Below the pieces are notes generated by a model. It had not been told where the DNA came from. It made no database searches and saw nothing but the letters and a program-made list of their open reading frames with translations. Below are positions 4,999-6,298 of a stretch of 6,298 nucleotides of DNA, piece by piece; within the stretch, counting starts at the first letter, position 1, and each line of letters begins with the position of its first letter. The position numbers were made by a program, and so were the translations under genes. The stretch comes from Bacteroidales bacterium UBA3816 (GTDB taxonomy: Bacteria; Bacteroidota; Bacteroidia; Bacteroidales; P3): the NCBI GenBank assembly GCA_002368955.1, contig DFDY01000015.1:1-6298 (forward strand), in the 5' to 3' direction.

Positions 4999-5271
4999 AT
5001 GAAAGAAAAAGTAGGACAAGTAACTCCTGAGGAGCGCAACGAGATACAGCAGCTCTTCGAACGCAAGAACGGCCTGAACGAACTGGCCAAGATACTCACC
5101 CCCGACAACGATGCCCTCTACCAGAAACTGGTGAAGGACATGGGCGAGACGGGCACCCGTTTTCAGCAGTGGTGGGACCGCATGGCCACACAATACGGCT
5201 GGAAGAGCACCCCCACCGGCCATTGGGAGATTAATTTCGACACCTGTGAAATCTTTTTATCGGAGGAATAA
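4999..5271 (+). CDS. CXXX-repeat peptide modification system small protein
   Basis: This is a 90-residue, highly charged, mainly helical protein starting MKEKVGQVTPEERNEIQQLF. It has no signal peptide, membrane segment or cysteine motif except one Cys in the tail (FDTCEIFL). A conserved-looking WW pair and the GWxxxPTGHWEINFDT stretch sit at the C-terminus. It lies between the second maturase and tatA in the same operon. I recall a small family named 'CXXX repeat peptide modification system protein' that fits in size and place. It may bind the leader or bridge the two maturases, which is a guess. I chose ATG 4999 because aagga at 4985-4989 is 9 bp upstream. The in-frame ATG at 4990 lies directly against that site and would overlap the preceding stop. 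Confidence 0.72.
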   Translation: MKEKVGQVTPEERNEIQQLFERKNGLNELAKILTPDNDALYQKLVKDMGETGTRFQQWWDRMATQYGWKSTPTGHWEINFDTCEIFLSEE

Positions 5272-5274
5272 ACA

Positions 5275-5487
5275 ATGCAACTGCTTGGAGTGATAGGTGG
5301 ACCCGAAATCATTGTTATTTTGCTTATCGTCCTTGTGCTGTTCGGCGGCAAGAAAATACCCGAGCTGATGAAAGGGCTTGGAAAGGGTGTGAAGGAATAC
5401 AAGAAAGCCATGAACGGTGTTGAAGAGGAGATAAATAACATCACAGAGGATACGCCCAAAGAGGAGCCTCAGGCCCATGTTCAATGA
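5275..5487 (+). CDS. tatA: Twin-arginine translocase subunit TatA
   Basis: The 70-residue protein has the full TatA plan: a short N-terminal transmembrane helix (about 5-22, with GGPEIIVILLIVLVLF), the FGG hinge at 23-25, and an amphipathic helix (KKIPELMKGLGKGVKEYKKAM) with the conserved P and LG. An acidic tail follows. TatA oligomers open the passage for folded Tat substrates across the cytoplasmic membrane. A good Shine-Dalgarno site (ggagg, 5262-5266) lies 8 bp before the ATG, which is 3 bp after the previous stop. No TatB-like gene is present in the window, so a minimal TatAC system is implied. The likely dedicated cargo is the Tat-signal precursor encoded at the start of this operon. 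Confidence 0.92.
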   Translation: MQLLGVIGGPEIIVILLIVLVLFGGKKIPELMKGLGKGVKEYKKAMNGVEEEINNITEDTPKEEPQAHVQ

Positions 5488-6260
5488 GCCAAGGAAAGAC
5501 ATTCTGGGGACACGTAGAGGTGTTCCGGTGGCTGTTGATACGCTGCATTGCATTGGTGTTTGGATTGGCTGTGGCGGCATTCTGTTATAAGGACTTTGTC
5601 TTTGAGCAGATAATCCTTGCACCGTGCAATGCGGACTTCATCACATACCGTCTGCTCAGCAAGATAGGGTTGGTTGCCAACGTGCAGCAGATTAACCTTA
5701 TCAATATCAATCTTGCCTCACAGCTGATGACACACCTGAGCATTTCATTCTACCTTGCGGTGGTGGTGGCATTCCCCTATTTGATAGTGGAGGTGTGGCT
5801 GTTTGTAAAGCCTGCCCTCTACCACAATGAGCGCAAGCCGGCTGCGGTCGCCATTGTGGCTTTCTTTTTCCAGTTCTTTCTGGGTATGGCGTTGGCATAC
5901 TACCTGATTTTTCCCCTTACGTTCAACTTCTTGGGCACCTATCAGGTGTCGGCACAGGTGGTCAACCAAATCTCACTGAATTCCTACATAAGTACTTTTA
6001 TTGGGCTTATGTTTATGTTGGGGCTGGTTTTTGAGATGCCGATTGTGGCCTATTTCTTTGCACGGATAGGGGTGCTGAGGTCTTCGTTTTTGCGCCGTGG
6101 ACGTAAGGTGGCAGTGGTCTTGGTGTTGGTGGCGGCGGCGTTCATCACCCCCAGTACCGATGTGTTCACAATGTGTTTGGTGGCGTTTCCGCTGTGGTTT
6201 CTTTATGAGTTCTCCATTATTGTTGCCCGGAAGGCCGAGCCGGTGGGAATTGAGAGTTGA
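5484..6260 (+). CDS. tatC: Twin-arginine translocase subunit TatC
   Basis: This 258-residue polytopic membrane protein has six predicted helices (about 19-35, 84-110, 119-147, 168-195, 208-222, 226-246). TatC landmarks include FWGHVEVFRWLLIR near the N-terminus (family HLxELRxRL). Also present are FPYLIVEVWLFVKPALYHNERK at 97-118, with the conserved Glu in 'ER' (E116), FEMP at 183-186 with the conserved Glu in the membrane, and ITPSTD at 221-226. TatC is the receptor that binds the twin-arginine motif. Its ATG overlaps the tatA stop (ATGA), showing co-translation. The gene is intact, and its last codons run into the tgagaat repeat. Linkage to a precursor with an SRRQFFK signal argues that this Tat system exports the modified peptide. 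Confidence 0.93.
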   Translation: MSQGKTFWGHVEVFRWLLIRCIALVFGLAVAAFCYKDFVFEQIILAPCNADFITYRLLSKIGLVANVQQINLININLASQLMTHLSISFYLAVVVAFPYLIVEVWLFVKPALYHNERKPAAVAIVAFFFQFFLGMALAYYLIFPLTFNFLGTYQVSAQVVNQISLNSYISTFIGLMFMLGLVFEMPIVAYFFARIGVLRSSFLRRGRKVAVVLVLVAAAFITPSTDVFTMCLVAFPLWFLYEFSIIVARKAEPVGIES

Positions 6261-6298
6261 GAATTGAGAATTGAGAGGGCGGGAGCCGCTCAGAATTG
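6247..6298. repeat. Tandem tgagaat heptads and agccgctcagaatt repeat after tatC
   Basis: Four heptads of the form tgagagt/tgagaat/tgagaat/tgagagg run from 6251 to 6278, followed by agccgctcagaatt at 6284-6297. The latter matches 13 of 14 bases of 1370-1383 in the same orientation. A small GC hairpin (ggcgg/ccgct around gag, 6278-6290) is embedded but has no visible T-tract before the window ends. The same heptad type appears at 1297-1310. Confidence 0.6.

Overview
The window looks like accessory chromosomal DNA from a Bacteroidales bacterium, probably Prevotella-like. The signs are promoter -7 boxes of the Bacteroidetes type TAnnTTTG, weak use of Shine-Dalgarno sites, a Bacteroidetes-style small HTH protein, and 'tgagaat' heptad repeats between genes. 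Genus-level assignment is inference.

Layout. (1) Positions 1-972 are the right part of an IS3-family insertion sequence: the last 25 codons of OrfA, an A7 slippery run for -1 frameshifting, and an intact DDE transposase OrfB. (2) Positions 973-2088 hold no convincing full gene. They contain a possible outward promoter, a 57-codon broken-gene remnant beside a 13-bp direct repeat, short dispersed repeats, an AT-rich perfect hairpin, a doubtful 46-codon minus-strand ORF, a small terminator-like hairpin, a good TAnnTTTG promoter, and a long rod-like RNA structure at 1881-2000. (3) A small HTH regulator ends at 2295. It abuts a perfect 37-bp palindrome and a second promoter. (4) From 2444 to 6260 there is a compact six-gene co-directional operon.

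The operon is the main content. It encodes a 116-aa precursor peptide with a clear twin-arginine (Tat) signal and a C-terminal region with cysteine at every fourth residue, 16 in all. It then encodes a radical SAM/SPASM peptide maturase, a second SPASM-like maturase that lacks the radical SAM cysteine motif, a 90-aa accessory protein, TatA and TatC. The first five match what I recall, from protein-family names only, as the 'CXXX-repeat peptide' cassette. The inferred pathway is: regulator controls the operon; the cysteine-rich peptide is modified in the cytoplasm by the radical SAM enzyme with its partners; and the folded, modified product leaves through a TatAC translocase encoded in the same operon. 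Tat carries folded proteins, which fits a post-translationally cross-linked or cofactor-loaded peptide. The chemistry and biological role of the product cannot be read from the sequence.

Base composition is uneven. The HTH gene, the precursor and the upstream DNA are AT-rich, while the maturase genes are GC-richer. Related short repeats (agccRctcagaatt) lie in the same orientation at about 1370 and 6284, on either side of the block.
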